A stretch of 64,000 nt of DNA from contig NZ_MPIN01000001.1 of assembly GCF_001887355.1 (NCBI RefSeq), forward strand, positions 310,001 through 374,000. Reading direction: 5' to 3'. Positions 41,957 through 52,769 of the stretch are shown piece by piece (the first letter of the stretch is position 1; each line of letters opens with the position of its first letter). The notes under the pieces were generated by a model. The model was not told the DNA's origin, made no database searches, and worked only from the letters and a program-made list of their open reading frames with translations. The position numbers and the translations under genes are program-made. Source of the DNA: Cystobacter ferrugineus (lineage in GTDB: Bacteria > Myxococcota > Myxococcia > Myxococcales > Myxococcaceae).

Positions 41957-44446
41957 GTGCCGGCCGTGGACATCCTGGAGCAGGCACGCGTCGAATGGTT
42001 CGCGGTGGCGTTTGGTCTCGTGGTGGGCATCACGATGGTGTTCATCCCCTATGAGTTCGGGGCCGCGATGTTTCAATACATCTATCCGCACATCCGGCTG
42101 CTCGGGAGCCTGTTCCTGGTGGGCTCGGCGATGATGCTCGTCGCGCTCATGTACCCGGCCTGGCCCGTCTTCGTGGGAGGGGTGGGCCGTGCGTTCGTGC
42201 TGGGCGCGGTCGCGGTCTACTGGTGGGCGGCCAGCGTCCTGCCTGTCAGCCTCACGGGCTCCGTCCTCTACTTGTTCCTGCTGGTCGCGCTCGTCGTGGA
42301 ACGGAGCACCCTGCGCCGGGGGCGGGGTCTGCTCCCGGTGTTCATCGCCGCCCTGGCGCTGTGCTTCGGGGGGGTGATGGCCTGGGCGCCCCAGGAGTTC
42401 GTGCGCTTCGCCATGGCGGGGCTGGGCCCCTACGTGCGGTGGGTGGGCCTCCTGTTCTTCTTGACGGGGGCGTTGCTGGCCGTGGGGTTGTGGCGCCGCG
42501 AGCCGCTCTATTGCCGCCTGGCCCTGGGGGGCCAGAGCCTCCTGTTCCTGAACATGGTGATCGCGGTGGCGACGCGGGGCTCGTGGTCGGGGCTGAGCGT
42601 GTACTCCGTGCTGACCCTGGCGTGCGTGCTGCTCGTGACGGTGCGCCGGTGGCCGACGCTGGTGGGGGTGCGCTGGCGGCTCTTTCGCGGCATGGCGCTG
42701 GCGTCGGTGCTGCCCATCGTGGGCGTGGGCGCGGTGGCGTCGTTCCTCGCGCAGAAAGCCCTCGAGGAGGAGCTGCACGGCAAGGCGCAACAGGTGGTGG
42801 CCTCGGAGACGGCGCGGCTGGAGCAGACGGCCCTCATCGCCAGCTCGCTGTTGCGCGTGCAGGGCCAGGATCCGGGCTTCATCGCCCTGGTTCGCGACGG
42901 GAACCGTGAAGGCATGCGGGAGCGGGTGTCGCTGCTGGAGAACCAGTCCGGGCTGTTCGACGCGGCGTGGCTGCTGGACGAGGCCGGGGAGACGCTGGTG
43001 TCCTCCGGGCGGCTGAACCGGGCGAGCGGCAACTTCGCGCACCGGGCCTACTTCCAGGACGCGCTGAAGGGTGGCGCCCAGGTGCTGCTGTCGCGGCCCT
43101 TCCTCTCCCTCTCGGGGCAGCCGTTCATCGTCTTCACCATGCCCATGGATCTGGGCGCGGGCCGGCGCGCCTTCCTGGTGGGTGGGCTGTCCCTGCGGCG
43201 ATTGGGATTGCAGCCAACGCTGGCCTCGCGCAGCTACCACGTGGAGATGTTCGACCGCCGGGATGGCAGCCTCCTGAGGGAGACGGAGCGGGGCGACGTG
43301 CTCACCCGGTCGCCGGTGCTGGAGTTGCTCGGGGTGGAGACGCTGGCGCGCTCGGAGGGCATCCAGGAGGTGTTCGACGACGCGGGGCGCCGGATCGTGG
43401 TGGCGCACGCGCAGGTGGCGGGGACGCCGTGGACGGTGGTGGTGACCGCGCGGCTGCGCGAGGCATTCGCGCCGGTGACGCGCATGGGCGCCTGGGTGGT
43501 GGCCATCGCGGTGCTGGCGGGCGCCATCGCGCTCATGTTGTCGCAGTGGGTGGGGCGAGACGTGGCGCGGAGGCTGGAGACGCTCCGGGACGGCTTCGCC
43601 GTGCTGGGCACACCGTCGGTGGAGCAGCGCGTGCCGGCCCGGGGAGACGATGAGATCGCGCAGCTCGCCCTGGGCTTCAACGAGATGGCGATGCGCATCG
43701 ACCGCACGCAGAAGGAGCTGCGCGAGGCCATCGCCAGCCGGGACCAGTTCCTGTCCATGGCGAGCCACGAGCTGCGCACGCCGCTGACACCGCTGAAGGC
43801 GACGCTGGAGCTGCTCATCCGCCAGTCCGGGTCCGGCCCGGGGATGAGCCCGGAGCGGCAGCGGGACACCTTCGCGCGGCTGAATCGGCAGGTGGACCGG
43901 CTGACGCGGCTGATTGGTGACATGCTGGACGTGTCACGGCTGCAGTCCGGGCGCTTCACGTTGACGGTGGCGCCCGTGGACGCGGGGGCGCTGGCGCGCG
44001 AGGTGGTGGAGCGCATCCAGAGCGCGCGGCCGGAGCGCGCGCGGCAGTTGACGCTGGAGGTCCCCGCGCAGCCCCTGGTGGGCCTGTGGGACGAGCAACG
44101 GTTGGATCAGCTCCTCACGAACCTGGTGGAGAACGCGCTGCGCTATTCGCCGCCGCACACGCCGGTGGTCGTGCGGGTGCGCGAGGAAGCGGACGGGGTG
44201 CGGGTGGACGTGGAGGACCGGGGCATCGGCATTCCGCAGGAGAGCCTGCCGCAGCTCTTCACGCCCTTCTTCCGCGCGCGCAACGCCACCGAGCACTACG
44301 CCGGAGGACTGGGGCTGGGGCTGGCCATCTGCCGTGAAATCGTGGAGCGCCACGGGGGCCGCATCCAGGCGACGAGTGCCGGGCCGGGCCAGGGCACCTG
44401 CTTCACGGTGAGGCTGTTCCGGGAGGCCGTCGCGGACGCGGCCTGA
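41957..44446 (+). CDS. Membrane sensor histidine kinase with Cache-like and HAMP domains
   Basis: 829 residues from GTG 41957. Residues ~1-240 hold seven to eight hydrophobic helices (FGLVVGITMVFIPYEFGAAM, LVALMYPAWPVFVGGVG, and others). A second part has an extracytoplasmic Cache-like sensor (~265-510; LLENQSGLFDAAWLLDEAGE, FAHRAYFQDALKGGAQVL), another membrane helix, HAMP, then HisKA with FLSMASHELRTPLTPLKATL and HATPase NLVENALRYSPP, LGLGLAICREIVERHGG. No response regulator is adjacent. The N-terminal membrane module in front of a Cache-HAMP kinase is unusual. Confidence 0.88.
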   Translation: MPAVDILEQARVEWFAVAFGLVVGITMVFIPYEFGAAMFQYIYPHIRLLGSLFLVGSAMMLVALMYPAWPVFVGGVGRAFVLGAVAVYWWAASVLPVSLTGSVLYLFLLVALVVERSTLRRGRGLLPVFIAALALCFGGVMAWAPQEFVRFAMAGLGPYVRWVGLLFFLTGALLAVGLWRREPLYCRLALGGQSLLFLNMVIAVATRGSWSGLSVYSVLTLACVLLVTVRRWPTLVGVRWRLFRGMALASVLPIVGVGAVASFLAQKALEEELHGKAQQVVASETARLEQTALIASSLLRVQGQDPGFIALVRDGNREGMRERVSLLENQSGLFDAAWLLDEAGETLVSSGRLNRASGNFAHRAYFQDALKGGAQVLLSRPFLSLSGQPFIVFTMPMDLGAGRRAFLVGGLSLRRLGLQPTLASRSYHVEMFDRRDGSLLRETERGDVLTRSPVLELLGVETLARSEGIQEVFDDAGRRIVVAHAQVAGTPWTVVVTARLREAFAPVTRMGAWVVAIAVLAGAIALMLSQWVGRDVARRLETLRDGFAVLGTPSVEQRVPARGDDEIAQLALGFNEMAMRIDRTQKELREAIASRDQFLSMASHELRTPLTPLKATLELLIRQSGSGPGMSPERQRDTFARLNRQVDRLTRLIGDMLDVSRLQSGRFTLTVAPVDAGALAREVVERIQSARPERARQLTLEVPAQPLVGLWDEQRLDQLLTNLVENALRYSPPHTPVVVRVREEADGVRVDVEDRGIGIPQESLPQLFTPFFRARNATEHYAGGLGLGLAICREIVERHGGRIQATSAGPGQGTCFTVRLFREAVADAA

Positions 44447-44505
44447 TGCGCTCCGTCGAGCCCCGCCGCATCCTGCCCATGGCTCCGCTGCTCGTTCTCC
44501 TGAGT

Positions 44506-46389
44506 TCAGTAGGGCCGCAGGTGGAATCGCTGGCAGGTGTTGTCCAGCCAGCCGTACTGCTGGACCGTGCCCCCCTCGGACAGGGAGCAGTTGGACACCT
44601 CGAGGGCCTTGCCGCTGTGCCGGGCGGTGAGCCGGGCGGTGCCATCCGCCAGCGGCTCGATGCGCCACTGGGAGTGGGTGCCCGAGCAGGCGCCCGTGAC
44701 GGTGCGCGCGGAGTTGGCGGTGGAAGCCCCCTCGATGACGAGACAGCGTCCGGAATTGGAGACCGGCGAGATCTGGAAGTACCCATCCCCGGTGGGGGTG
44801 AAATTCCACCGCTGACAGTTGTTCCCCAGCCAGCTCCACTGGTTCACGTGGGTGCCGTCCGCGCTCGCGCAGTTGGCCACGTCCAGCACCTTGCCACTCG
44901 AGACGTTGACGATCGCCACCGGCCCCACCGGCTGGAGCTGCCACTCCTGACAGGTATTGCCCAACCCGGACCACAGGTTCACGGCCGACCCGTCCGCGCT
45001 CGCGCAGTTGGCCACGTCCAGCACCTTGCCGCTGTTGCGGTTCTGCAGACGGAACCACCCTTCCGAGGTGGCCACGGGCATCCACTGCTGGCACGCATTG
45101 CCCAACCACGACCACTGGCCCACGCGGGTGCCGTCCGCGGTGCCGCAGTTGACGGCGTCCAGGGACTTGCCGGTGCTGCTGTTCACCAACCGGTAGTACC
45201 CGTCAGCGGTCGGATCGAGCACCCAACCGGTGGCCGCACTGGAGCAGGAGGCCAGGACCGCGCCCGCTCCATCGCCGCTCGCGCCCCCGCTGACCCCCAT
45301 GCACTTGTTCGCCGACCGGCTCACCAGCTTGTAGGCAGCGCCGCGCACGGCGGTCGTGATGGGCGAGCGCTCCCCGGAGGGAACCGCGAGCGACGTACCG
45401 AGGGAAACGGGAGCGCCGAAGGAGGGCGTGCCGTCCGAGTTCCAGGTGAAGGCCTGCGCGCGGGTCGAGCGCGTCCGTGAGCAACCCTGATTGGCGGCGC
45501 TGTTGGCGTGATAGACGATCCAGCTTTGCGTGCCATCCGGCGAGGTGAAGAAGCCGTTGTGACCCGGCCCGTAGACACCATTGGCGTCGGAGCGCTGGAA
45601 CACGGGGCTGGCGGACTTCTTCCAGGAGGAGAGGCTCAGCGGATCGCTCCCGGTGAGCGTCAACATTCCGAGCTTGTAGTCCGGGGTCCCGCAGAAGCTG
45701 GCCGAGTAGATGAGGAAGGTCTTGCCGCCGCGCTGCAGGACCACGGGTCCCTCGTTGACGGGGGCGCCCTGCGTCTCCCAGCCGTACGTGGGATTGGAGA
45801 GCAACACCTTCGTACCGCTCGTGGTCCAGGGGTTGCTCATCTTGGCGATCCACATGTTCTGGTTGCTGCCCTCGAACGCCGAGGAGAGCAGGTACAGCGA
45901 GCCGTTGACCTGGAGATAGGAGCCATCGATGTTCCAGCCGGTGCCCTGGGGCTCGCTCTTGAAGGCATAGGGCCCCATGGGATCGTCTCCCGCGCTCTCG
46001 AGCACCACCAGGTGCTGGTTGTCGAAGTTCCCCCCCGTGCCGGCCGTGAACATGAAGTACCAGCGGTACCCATTGGGGCCATTGAGCCGATGGAACTCGG
46101 GAGCCCAGAAGTTACAGCACCGGCTGGCCGTGGTGTCCGACCAGATCACCACCGGCGTCGCGGTACTCAGCCCCGCCAGGGTCGGCGATTTGCGCATCAT
46201 CATCTGCGAGGACCATGTCGTCGTCGCCAGGTAGTAGTTGCCGTTGTAGTATTGCAGCCAGGGGTCCGCTCCATCCCCCAGCAAGGGGTTGCGGAAGGTG
46301 GTCTCACCGACCGCTAGCGCGGGGGTGGCGGGGAGAACCAGAACGGCCAGGCCAAGCAGCAACGCGGTGAACGCCCGGGAGTGTGCCAT
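44506..46389 (-). CDS. Secreted GH43 arabinan/arabinoside hydrolase with ricin domains
   Basis: 627 residues. Signal peptide ends at ATPALAVGE. The GH43 five-bladed propeller has the catalytic Asp in FRNPLLGDGADPWLQYYNG, the pKa Asp in GWNIDGSYLQVNG and the acid Glu in APVNEGPVVLQRGG. Residues ~345-627 are ricin-type carbohydrate-binding repeats with QxW motifs (e.g. NACQQWMPVA, NTCQEWQLQP, NNCQRWNFTP). It is divergent from the second GH43 gene, with a LacI-type operator 124 bases upstream. In this setting it probably cuts arabinan or arabinoxylan side chains. Confidence 0.9.
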   Translation of the reverse strand: MAHSRAFTALLLGLAVLVLPATPALAVGETTFRNPLLGDGADPWLQYYNGNYYLATTTWSSQMMMRKSPTLAGLSTATPVVIWSDTTASRCCNFWAPEFHRLNGPNGYRWYFMFTAGTGGNFDNQHLVVLESAGDDPMGPYAFKSEPQGTGWNIDGSYLQVNGSLYLLSSAFEGSNQNMWIAKMSNPWTTSGTKVLLSNPTYGWETQGAPVNEGPVVLQRGGKTFLIYSASFCGTPDYKLGMLTLTGSDPLSLSSWKKSASPVFQRSDANGVYGPGHNGFFTSPDGTQSWIVYHANSAANQGCSRTRSTRAQAFTWNSDGTPSFGAPVSLGTSLAVPSGERSPITTAVRGAAYKLVSRSANKCMGVSGGASGDGAGAVLASCSSAATGWVLDPTADGYYRLVNSSTGKSLDAVNCGTADGTRVGQWSWLGNACQQWMPVATSEGWFRLQNRNSGKVLDVANCASADGSAVNLWSGLGNTCQEWQLQPVGPVAIVNVSSGKVLDVANCASADGTHVNQWSWLGNNCQRWNFTPTGDGYFQISPVSNSGRCLVIEGASTANSARTVTGACSGTHSQWRIEPLADGTARLTARHSGKALEVSNCSLSEGGTVQQYGWLDNTCQRFHLRPY

Positions 46390-46513
46390 GTCTCACTTTC
46401 GATCAGGGGATGCGGACACCTGCGCGCGAAGCCAGTCTGACCATCACCGGGGCACGAGGCCCTGGATGCCATGCCAGCGGAAGGAGCAGCCTGTCCGATG
46501 CGGGAGCAGGAGA

Positions 46514-46527
46514 TGTGAACGCTCACA
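46514..46527. promoter_or_regulatory. LacI-family operator, GH43-ricin gene
   Basis: TGTGAACGCTCACA within longer arms GAGATGTGA / TCACATCTC. It is the same class as the sites at 46931, 49512 and 58127. The regulator is probably the LacI protein at 56925. Confidence 0.75.
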
Positions 46528-46578
46528 TCTCCTGGGCCGAAGCTGCGCTCATCCACGAACATTGTCAACCGCATCTCA

Positions 46579-46598
46579 GACGGCGCGGTGCATCATGG
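46579..46598. repeat. 20-bp direct repeat, copy 1
   Basis: GACGGCGCGGTGCATCATGG; the second copy is at 46800-46819 with one mismatch. Confidence 0.6.
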
Positions 46599-46799
46599 GC
46601 TCCGGCACGGACTCCGCGCCCAACACCCCACGGCCGCAGGTGTTCGGCACCGGACAGTGCCATGGGGGGCTCCGTTCGCTCCGAGGTGAGCCGCACCAGG
46701 CGGAGGCCGAGCGGAAAATCACACCCCGCGTGAGCAGATGACTCGTGACAGCCATTTCCTGACTCGTGCCAGCAGGGCCTCCGCAGCCATTCAATCCCT

Positions 46800-46819
46800 G
46801 ACGGCGCGATGCATCATGG
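46800..46819. repeat. 20-bp direct repeat, copy 2
   Basis: GACGGCGCGATGCATCATGG. The pair flanks 201 bases between the two operators. Its role is unknown. Confidence 0.6.
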
Positions 46820-46930
46820 CCAAAGCGCGCCGGGTCCAGGGCAGCGCGTCATGAGACAGCTTCCCTGCTCCTTCGGGTTTGTCATTGCACGCGGGTTTCA
46901 TCCGTTGGTACCTTCGCGACCCCGCAGGGA

Positions 46931-46944
46931 TGTGAACGCTCACA
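46931..46944. promoter_or_regulatory. LacI-family operator, GH43-AbfB gene
   Basis: TGTGAACGCTCACA ends only 17 bases before the ATG, so binding would cover the promoter end or the leader. Confidence 0.75.
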
Positions 46945-46961
46945 AATCGACCGGAGATTCG

Positions 46962-48371
46962 ATGTTCAGCTCCCCCCCGCTCCCACGTCCCCCCCGCCTC
47001 GCCGCGCTGGCCTCCGCGCTGAGCGCCCTGTGCCTCGTGCTCGCGGGCCCGGGAGCGTGGGCCCAGACGACGGGCGCGTCCGCTTTCGCCATGGGCTACT
47101 TCACCGAGTCCCCCAACGGACTGGCCAGCGACTATGGCCTGCACCTCGCGGTGAGTGACGACGGACGTGAGTGGACGCCTCTCAACCAGAACGCGCCCGT
47201 GGTGACGCCGACCCTCGGCACCAAGGGCCTGCGCGACCCGTTCATCCTGCGCAAGCAGGACGGCACCTTCGTCGTCCTGGCCACGGACCTCTACGGGCTC
47301 GACTTCTCCAAGCAGAACCAGTTCATCCATGTCTGGGACTCCCGCGGCTTGACGTCCTTCGAGAACTACCGGCGGGTGAAGCTGCATGAGTTGCCGACCC
47401 ATTCGTGGGCGCCCGAGGCCTTCTGGGACGCCCAGCGTGGGCAGTACGCGGTCATCTACTCCGCCTTCAACGGCACGCGCGACGTCATCCTCGTCAACTA
47501 CACGAGCGACTTCGTCACCTTCTCGGCGGCCCAGACGTACTTCGACCCGGGCTTCAACGTGCTCGACGCGACGATGCACTCCCACGGCGGCGTCAACTAC
47601 CTGTATTTCAAGCGCACGAGCGACAACCGCCTCATGGGGGCACGCTCCACGTCGCTGGCGCCGGGCGCCTTCAACGCGTCCATCTACACGCGGGCCTTCG
47701 ATGGGCTCGGCGCCACCGAGGCCCCCATCGTCGTCAAGTCGCTCGACCGCGACGAGTGGACGATGTGGGGGGACATCTACACGCCGGTCAATGGCCGCTT
47801 CTTCGCCTGGCGCTCGGGGAACATCACCCAGGATGCCTGGGAGCCGCTGAGCCAGCGCCTGTACACGCAGCCCATCAACTCCAAGCACGCCACCATCGTG
47901 GCCCTCACCTCGGCGGAGAAGTCCGCGCTGCTCAGCCGCTACGGCGCGCCGGCGTGGATCCGCCTCAAGTCGTACAACTACCCCGACCGCTACGTGCGCC
48001 ACGCCAACTACGAGGGCCGTGTGGACCCCTACCCCATGGACCCCTATACGGACTCGCAGTTCCGCCTGGTGGGCGGGCTCGCCAGCTCGAGCGGCGTGTC
48101 GCTGCAGTCGGTGACCGATCCGGACCTCTACCTGCGCCACTCGGGCTTCGAGGTGCGCCTGGAGCGCGATGACGGCTCGGCCGGCTTCGCCGCGGACGCG
48201 ACCTTCACGCGCACGGCCGGCCTGGCCAATGCCTCCTGGACGACGCTGCGGTCCTGGAACTACCCGGATCGGGTGCTGCGCCACCAGGGCTTCCGCTTGC
48301 GCATCGATCCCATCAACGCCTCCTCGCCGCTGACCGACCGGGAGGATGCGACCTTCGCCCTGACCCGCTGA
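46962..48371 (+). CDS. Secreted GH43 enzyme with C-terminal AbfB (CBM42) domain
   Basis: 469 residues from ATG 46962. Signal peptide to GAWAQTTG. The GH43-like propeller has [40 protein letters not shown] and [17 protein letters not shown]. Residues ~325-469 are an arabinofuranose-binding AbfB domain with [20 protein letters not shown] and [19 protein letters not shown]. This ties it to arabinofuranosyl substrates. chvE follows after 59 bases, suggesting an operon in which product release and uptake are co-expressed. An operator lies just upstream. Confidence 0.9.
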   Translation: MFSSPPLPRPPRLAALASALSALCLVLAGPGAWAQTTGASAFAMGYFTESPNGLASDYGLHLAVSDDGREWTPLNQNAPVVTPTLGTKGLRDPFILRKQDGTFVVLATDLYGLDFSKQNQFIHVWDSRGLTSFENYRRVKLHELPTHSWAPEAFWDAQRGQYAVIYSAFNGTRDVILVNYTSDFVTFSAAQTYFDPGFNVLDATMHSHGGVNYLYFKRTSDNRLMGARSTSLAPGAFNASIYTRAFDGLGATEAPIVVKSLDRDEWTMWGDIYTPVNGRFFAWRSGNITQDAWEPLSQRLYTQPINSKHATIVALTSAEKSALLSRYGAPAWIRLKSYNYPDRYVRHANYEGRVDPYPMDPYTDSQFRLVGGLASSSGVSLQSVTDPDLYLRHSGFEVRLERDDGSAGFAADATFTRTAGLANASWTTLRSWNYPDRVLRHQGFRLRIDPINASSPLTDREDATFALTR

Positions 48372-48430
48372 GTGACAACCCCTCCCATGCTCTTCGGTGC
48401 ACGACCCCCAACGCAGGTGAGAGAAACGAC

Positions 48431-49495
48431 ATGAAATCAATTGGCTCCATGGTGGTGGCAGTCGCGATGGGTGCGCTCGCGCTCATGCTTGGCGCGTGCA
48501 CCCAGGACAAGGCGACCATCGGCGTATCGATGCCCACCAAGTCCTCGGCCCGCTGGATCGACGATGGCAACAACATGGTCAAGGCCCTCCAGGCGAAGGG
48601 CTACAAGGTCGATCTGCAATACGCGGAGGACGACATCCCGAATCAGCTCGCCCAGATCGAGAACATGCTCACCAAGGGCGCCAAGGTGCTGGTGATCGCC
48701 GCCATCGACGGCACCACCCTGTCCAACGCGCTGCAGCAGGCGGCCGATCAGGGCATCAAGGTCATCGCCTACGATCGCTTGATTCGCGACTCGAAGAACG
48801 TCGACTACTACGCCACCTTCGACAACTTCCAGGTGGGGGTGCTCCAGGGCGGCTACATCGAAAAAGCGCTCGGCCTGAAGGAGGGCAAGGGCCCCTTCAA
48901 CATCGAGCTCTTCGGCGGCTCACCCGACGACAACAACGCGTTCTTCTTCTACAACGGCGCCATGTCCGTGCTCAAACCGTACCTCGAGAGCGGCAAGCTC
49001 GTGGTGCGCTCGGGGCAGGTGGGAATGGACAAGGTCTCGACCCTGCGCTGGGACGGCGCCGTCGCCCAGGCCCGCATGGACAACCTGCTGAGCGCCTACT
49101 ACGCCGACAAGCGCGTGGACGCCGTCCTCTCGCCCTATGATGGCCTGAGCATTGGCATCCTCTCCTCGCTCAAGGGCGTGGGCTATGGAACCCCGACGCA
49201 GCCCATGCCCATCGTGACGGGCCAGGACGCGGAGGCGCCCTCCGTGAAGTCCATCCTCGCCAGGGAGCAGACGTCCACGGTGTTCAAGGACACCCGCGAG
49301 CTCGCCCGGGTCACGGCCAACATGGTGGATGCCGTCCTCACCGGCAAGACGGTCGAGGTGAACGACACCCAGACCTACAACAACGGGGCGAAGATCGTGC
49401 CCTCCTACCTGCTCAAGCCCGTGAGCATCGACGCCACCAACTGGAAGCAGGTCCTCGTCGATAGCGGCTACTACAAGGAGAACCAACTCAAGTAG
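48431..49495 (+). CDS. chvE: ABC transporter sugar-binding lipoprotein (ChvE-like)
   Basis: 354 residues, signal and lipobox [10 protein letters not shown]. It belongs to the periplasmic-binding-protein type I family: [76 protein letters not shown]. This group binds arabinose, galactose, glucose and related aldoses. It works with the GguA ATPase and GguB permease encoded further right after the large glycosidase gene. Anchoring as a lipoprotein is less usual for ChvE. Confidence 0.92.
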   Translation: MKSIGSMVVAVAMGALALMLGACTQDKATIGVSMPTKSSARWIDDGNNMVKALQAKGYKVDLQYAEDDIPNQLAQIENMLTKGAKVLVIAAIDGTTLSNALQQAADQGIKVIAYDRLIRDSKNVDYYATFDNFQVGVLQGGYIEKALGLKEGKGPFNIELFGGSPDDNNAFFFYNGAMSVLKPYLESGKLVVRSGQVGMDKVSTLRWDGAVAQARMDNLLSAYYADKRVDAVLSPYDGLSIGILSSLKGVGYGTPTQPMPIVTGQDAEAPSVKSILAREQTSTVFKDTRELARVTANMVDAVLTGKTVEVNDTQTYNNGAKIVPSYLLKPVSIDATNWKQVLVDSGYYKENQLK

Positions 49496-49511
49496 GTTCG
49501 ACGGCAAGAAA

Positions 49512-49525
49512 TGTTAACGCTCACG
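49512..49525. promoter_or_regulatory. LacI-family operator (variant), glycosidase/transporter operon
   Basis: TGTTAACGCTCACG; it differs from the other sites at two positions, so it may bind more weakly. It lies 93 bases before the large glycosidase gene. Confidence 0.55.
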
Positions 49526-49618
49526 GCATCCGGGCCGTGAACCCTCTGCTCGCCCGCGGTGGCGAGGACCGAGCGTCGACGCATGGCCCCCCCTCACCCG
49601 ACGGGCTGGAGAAAGCAC

Positions 49619-52600
49619 ATGGCAACACCCGCATCCCGTTCCAGCGCCCGACGAGCAGTCGGACTGGGTCTGACCTTCGCCCTGTCTGGCCTCACCCACG
49701 TGGGCTGCCAGCGTGCCACGACCGTGAAGGAAGAACCCGTCGCGCCGGAACCGGTCGCCGCGGAGCCCGTGGCCCCGGAACCGGTCGCGTCAGCCATTGC
49801 CGGACCGTTGAACCGAGATGCGATCCTGGCGGCGCAGCGCCTCGACGAGCCCCAGTGGTACAAGGACAACATCCCCTTCCTGGACACTCCGGACGACAAG
49901 ATCGACGAGGTCTATTACTACCGATGGAGCACCTACAAGCGGGCGCTGCGCTACACCGTGCCCGGTACGGGCTATGTCTCCACGGAGTATGACGTCCCGA
50001 TCGGCTACGCCGGCAACCCCTACACGGCTCTTCCTGATGCGGCTGGCTACCACATCCAGGATGGACGGTGGCTCGCCAATCCGGACTACGCCGGGGACTA
50101 CCTGGACTTCTGGCTGCGCGGTGCCGGCTACACCGGGACCTTGAACTTCTCCGAGTGGATCATCGATGCCGCCTATCAACGGGCGCTGGTGACCGGAGAT
50201 CAGCGGGATCTGCTCTCCCGCCTCCCGGAGCTCATCGGGCTGTACCAGCGCTGGAATGGCCGACTCGTCGACAACTTCCCCCTCAACGGTGGAGCGTCGA
50301 ACGCGAAGCTGTACTGGCAATCGCCGCTGTCGGACGCGACGGAGTACACCGAGACGTCCATGAAGAGCAGCAATTGGTTCGGCGGCGGTGCCGGCTACCG
50401 CCCGACCATCAATGCCTACATGTACGCCGCCGCCACCGCGATCAGCAAGCTCGCCCGCGCGGCCGGAGACACCGCGACCGCCGACGATTACGCGTCCAGG
50501 GCCGCGTCCATCAAGGACGGCGTGCAGAAGGCTCTGTGGGATCCCCAGCGCTCCTTCTTCTTCCAGGTGTACACCACGTACGACGACTCCAATGGGGCCT
50601 TGAAAGGCACGCGAACCACCTGGCGTGAGCTGATGGGGTACGCCCCCTGGGCCTACAACCTTCCGGACGCGCAGTATTCGTCCGCCTGGCAGTTCCTGAC
50701 CCAGCCCGACGGTTTTGGCGCCGCCTACGGCCCCACCACGCTCGAGCGCATGCATCCGCTCGAGGCCGAACAGGCCGTCATCGCCAACGCCACCCGGTGG
50801 ACCTCGGGCTCCGCCTCCAACGGCTCGTACATCGGCCAGATCGACCTGGCCACCAGCAGCGTCACCTTCACGGTCGACGCACCGGGCGACGGCACGTACC
50901 CGGTGAAGGTGTTCTACGCCAACGCGACAGGCGCCAGCAGCACGCATCAGTTGTTCGTCAACGGCGCGTCGACGCCGCAGACCGTCACCTACCCGGCGAC
51001 CCCTGCCTGGGGCCAGTTCTCCGCCCAGCAATTCGTGACGGTGCAGGTCGCGATGCGTGCCGGGTCCAACGCCTTGAAGTTCCAGAAGGGCACCGGCTAC
51101 GCCGAGCTGGACAAGATCTCCGCCAATCCCTACTTCAACTACCAGGCCATCCCGTCCCAGCCCAATCGCGAGGACTGGAACTGCTGCCATTGGAACGGCC
51201 CGAGCTGGCCGTTCCAGACCAGCCAGGTGCTCGCCGGTCTGGCCAATCTGCTTCAGAACTACCCGGCCCAGTCCTACATCACGGCGGCGGACTACCGGGA
51301 GATGCTCAGCGACTTCACGGCGCTGCAGTACAAGGAGGGCAAGCCCTACGTGGCCGAGGCGGCCAACGGCGACACCGGCCAGTGGATCTACGACGGCTTC
51401 AACTTCAGCGAGCACTACAACCACTCCTCCTACATCGACCTGGTGCTCACCGGCCTGCTGGGAATCAAGCCCCAGGCCAATGACACCCTGGTGCTCAAGC
51501 CGCTGGTGTCACCCTCCTGGGACTACTTCGCGGTCCAGGATCTGCCCTATCACGGCCACAAGCTCACCCTCGTGTTCGACCGGTACGGCACCCGCTACGG
51601 CCAGGGCTCGGGTCTCCGGGTCATCCAGGATGGTCAGTTGATCTACAGCGCGGCCACGCTGGGTGAGACGACCCTCAAGGTTGCCCCAACGGTGCTGCCG
51701 GCGGCCAGGCAGCGGATGATGAACGTGGCCGCCAATCCGCTGACCATGGAGCAGGATTGGCTCAACCGGGCGATCACCCAGCCCTACCCGCGCGCGTTCG
51801 CCTCGTACACCAACCCGGTGTCCAACGGGCCGCGATGCCACAGCGGACAGACGTGCCGGCCGACCACCTATGATCAGCCAATGCGGGCCACCGATGGGTG
51901 GATCCGGTATGACACCATCCCAGACAACCGGTGGACCAACCTGGGCTCCCCGAATGCCACCGACCACCTCGGCGTGGACTTCGGAGCGGTGCGGCCCCTC
52001 CAGCAGGTGAGCCTCTACCTCTACGATGACCGCGATCGAATCCGCGCGCCGGCCGCGTATGACGTCCAGTACCTGGACGGGCAGACGTGGAGAAGCATTC
52101 CCAACCAGGTCAAGACGCCGGCCACGCCGGTGGGCAATGACCTCAACACCGTGACCTTCCCGGTCCTCTCGACGTCTCAGTTGCGCGTCGTCTTCACGCC
52201 CCAGAGCGGGAAGTTCGTGGGCGTCACCGAGTTGCAGTCGTGGTACCCCCAGCCGCCGCCCGTGCGGCTCGTCAGCAAGAACAGCGGCCTGGAGCTGGCG
52301 GTGACGGGAGACTCCATGGCCTTTGGCGCCGAGGTGTCGCAGCAGGCCGCCACCGGGGCGCGCTCGCACCAGTGGAACGTGGTCCCGGCGGAGAACGGGT
52401 TCTCCAAGCTCATCAACGTCCAGAGCGGACTGGTGCTGGGCATCCGCGACGCCTCCACGGCCGCTGGCGCCCTCGCGCTGCAGTGGGGCGACACCCTGAC
52501 TCGGGATCACCTGTGGTCCATCGTGGACATGGGCAATGGCTACTCCAAGCTCGTGAACGCCCACAGCGGGATGGTGCTGGGCATCCGGGACGCGTCCCGA

Positions 52601-52696
52601 ACCGTGGGGGCCCCCGCGCTGCAATGGCACGACACCGGCACCGACGATCATCGGTGGCGCATCGAGACCGCCGCTCCCTCGTCCGCGGCCCCGTGA
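49619..52696 (+). CDS. Large multi-domain lipoprotein glycoside hydrolase
   Basis: 1025 residues from ATG 49619 with GGAG upstream; ATGs at 49583 and 49559 are alternatives. Lipobox-like LSGLTHVGC, then a repeated [18 protein letters not shown] linker. The catalytic part looks like an (alpha/alpha)6 glycosidase of the MGH1/GH63 type: [37 protein letters not shown], and after an inserted CBM35-like beta domain (~390-500), [20 protein letters not shown] and [18 protein letters not shown] discoidin-like domain (~745-880) and a ricin-type domain with repeats LVLGIRDAS and MVLGIRDAS finish it. Position and operator suggest an arabinose-containing glycan. The specificity is not visible. gguA follows. 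Confidence 0.8.
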   Translation: MATPASRSSARRAVGLGLTFALSGLTHVGCQRATTVKEEPVAPEPVAAEPVAPEPVASAIAGPLNRDAILAAQRLDEPQWYKDNIPFLDTPDDKIDEVYYYRWSTYKRALRYTVPGTGYVSTEYDVPIGYAGNPYTALPDAAGYHIQDGRWLANPDYAGDYLDFWLRGAGYTGTLNFSEWIIDAAYQRALVTGDQRDLLSRLPELIGLYQRWNGRLVDNFPLNGGASNAKLYWQSPLSDATEYTETSMKSSNWFGGGAGYRPTINAYMYAAATAISKLARAAGDTATADDYASRAASIKDGVQKALWDPQRSFFFQVYTTYDDSNGALKGTRTTWRELMGYAPWAYNLPDAQYSSAWQFLTQPDGFGAAYGPTTLERMHPLEAEQAVIANATRWTSGSASNGSYIGQIDLATSSVTFTVDAPGDGTYPVKVFYANATGASSTHQLFVNGASTPQTVTYPATPAWGQFSAQQFVTVQVAMRAGSNALKFQKGTGYAELDKISANPYFNYQAIPSQPNREDWNCCHWNGPSWPFQTSQVLAGLANLLQNYPAQSYITAADYREMLSDFTALQYKEGKPYVAEAANGDTGQWIYDGFNFSEHYNHSSYIDLVLTGLLGIKPQANDTLVLKPLVSPSWDYFAVQDLPYHGHKLTLVFDRYGTRYGQGSGLRVIQDGQLIYSAATLGETTLKVAPTVLPAARQRMMNVAANPLTMEQDWLNRAITQPYPRAFASYTNPVSNGPRCHSGQTCRPTTYDQPMRATDGWIRYDTIPDNRWTNLGSPNATDHLGVDFGAVRPLQQVSLYLYDDRDRIRAPAAYDVQYLDGQTWRSIPNQVKTPATPVGNDLNTVTFPVLSTSQLRVVFTPQSGKFVGVTELQSWYPQPPPVRLVSKNSGLELAVTGDSMAFGAEVSQQAATGARSHQWNVVPAENGFSKLINVQSGLVLGIRDASTAAGALALQWGDTLTRDHLWSIVDMGNGYSKLVNAHSGMVLGIRDASRTVGAPALQWHDTGTDDHRWRIETAAPSSAAP

Positions 52697-52720
52697 GGCT
52701 CCGGACGGCCGACATGACGG

Positions 52721-52745
52721 GCCCCGTGCACGAGACGCACGGGGC
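52721..52745 (+). terminator. Strong hairpin between the glycosidase gene and gguA
   Basis: GCCCCGTGC, 7-base loop, GCACGGGGC: a perfect 9-bp GC stem, followed by a short ATTCCC. It could attenuate read-through so the glycosidase and transporter are made in different amounts. Confidence 0.55.
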
Positions 52746-52769
52746 ATTCCCTCCCACCAGGACTTCCTC

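Larger units (their letters stand above)
46390..46961. promoter_or_regulatory. Shared divergent regulatory region between the two GH43 genes
   Basis: 572 bases with no gene. It carries LacI-type operators at 46514-46527 and 46931-46944 and an imperfect 20-bp direct repeat at 46579-46598 and 46800-46819 (one mismatch). Confidence 0.6.
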
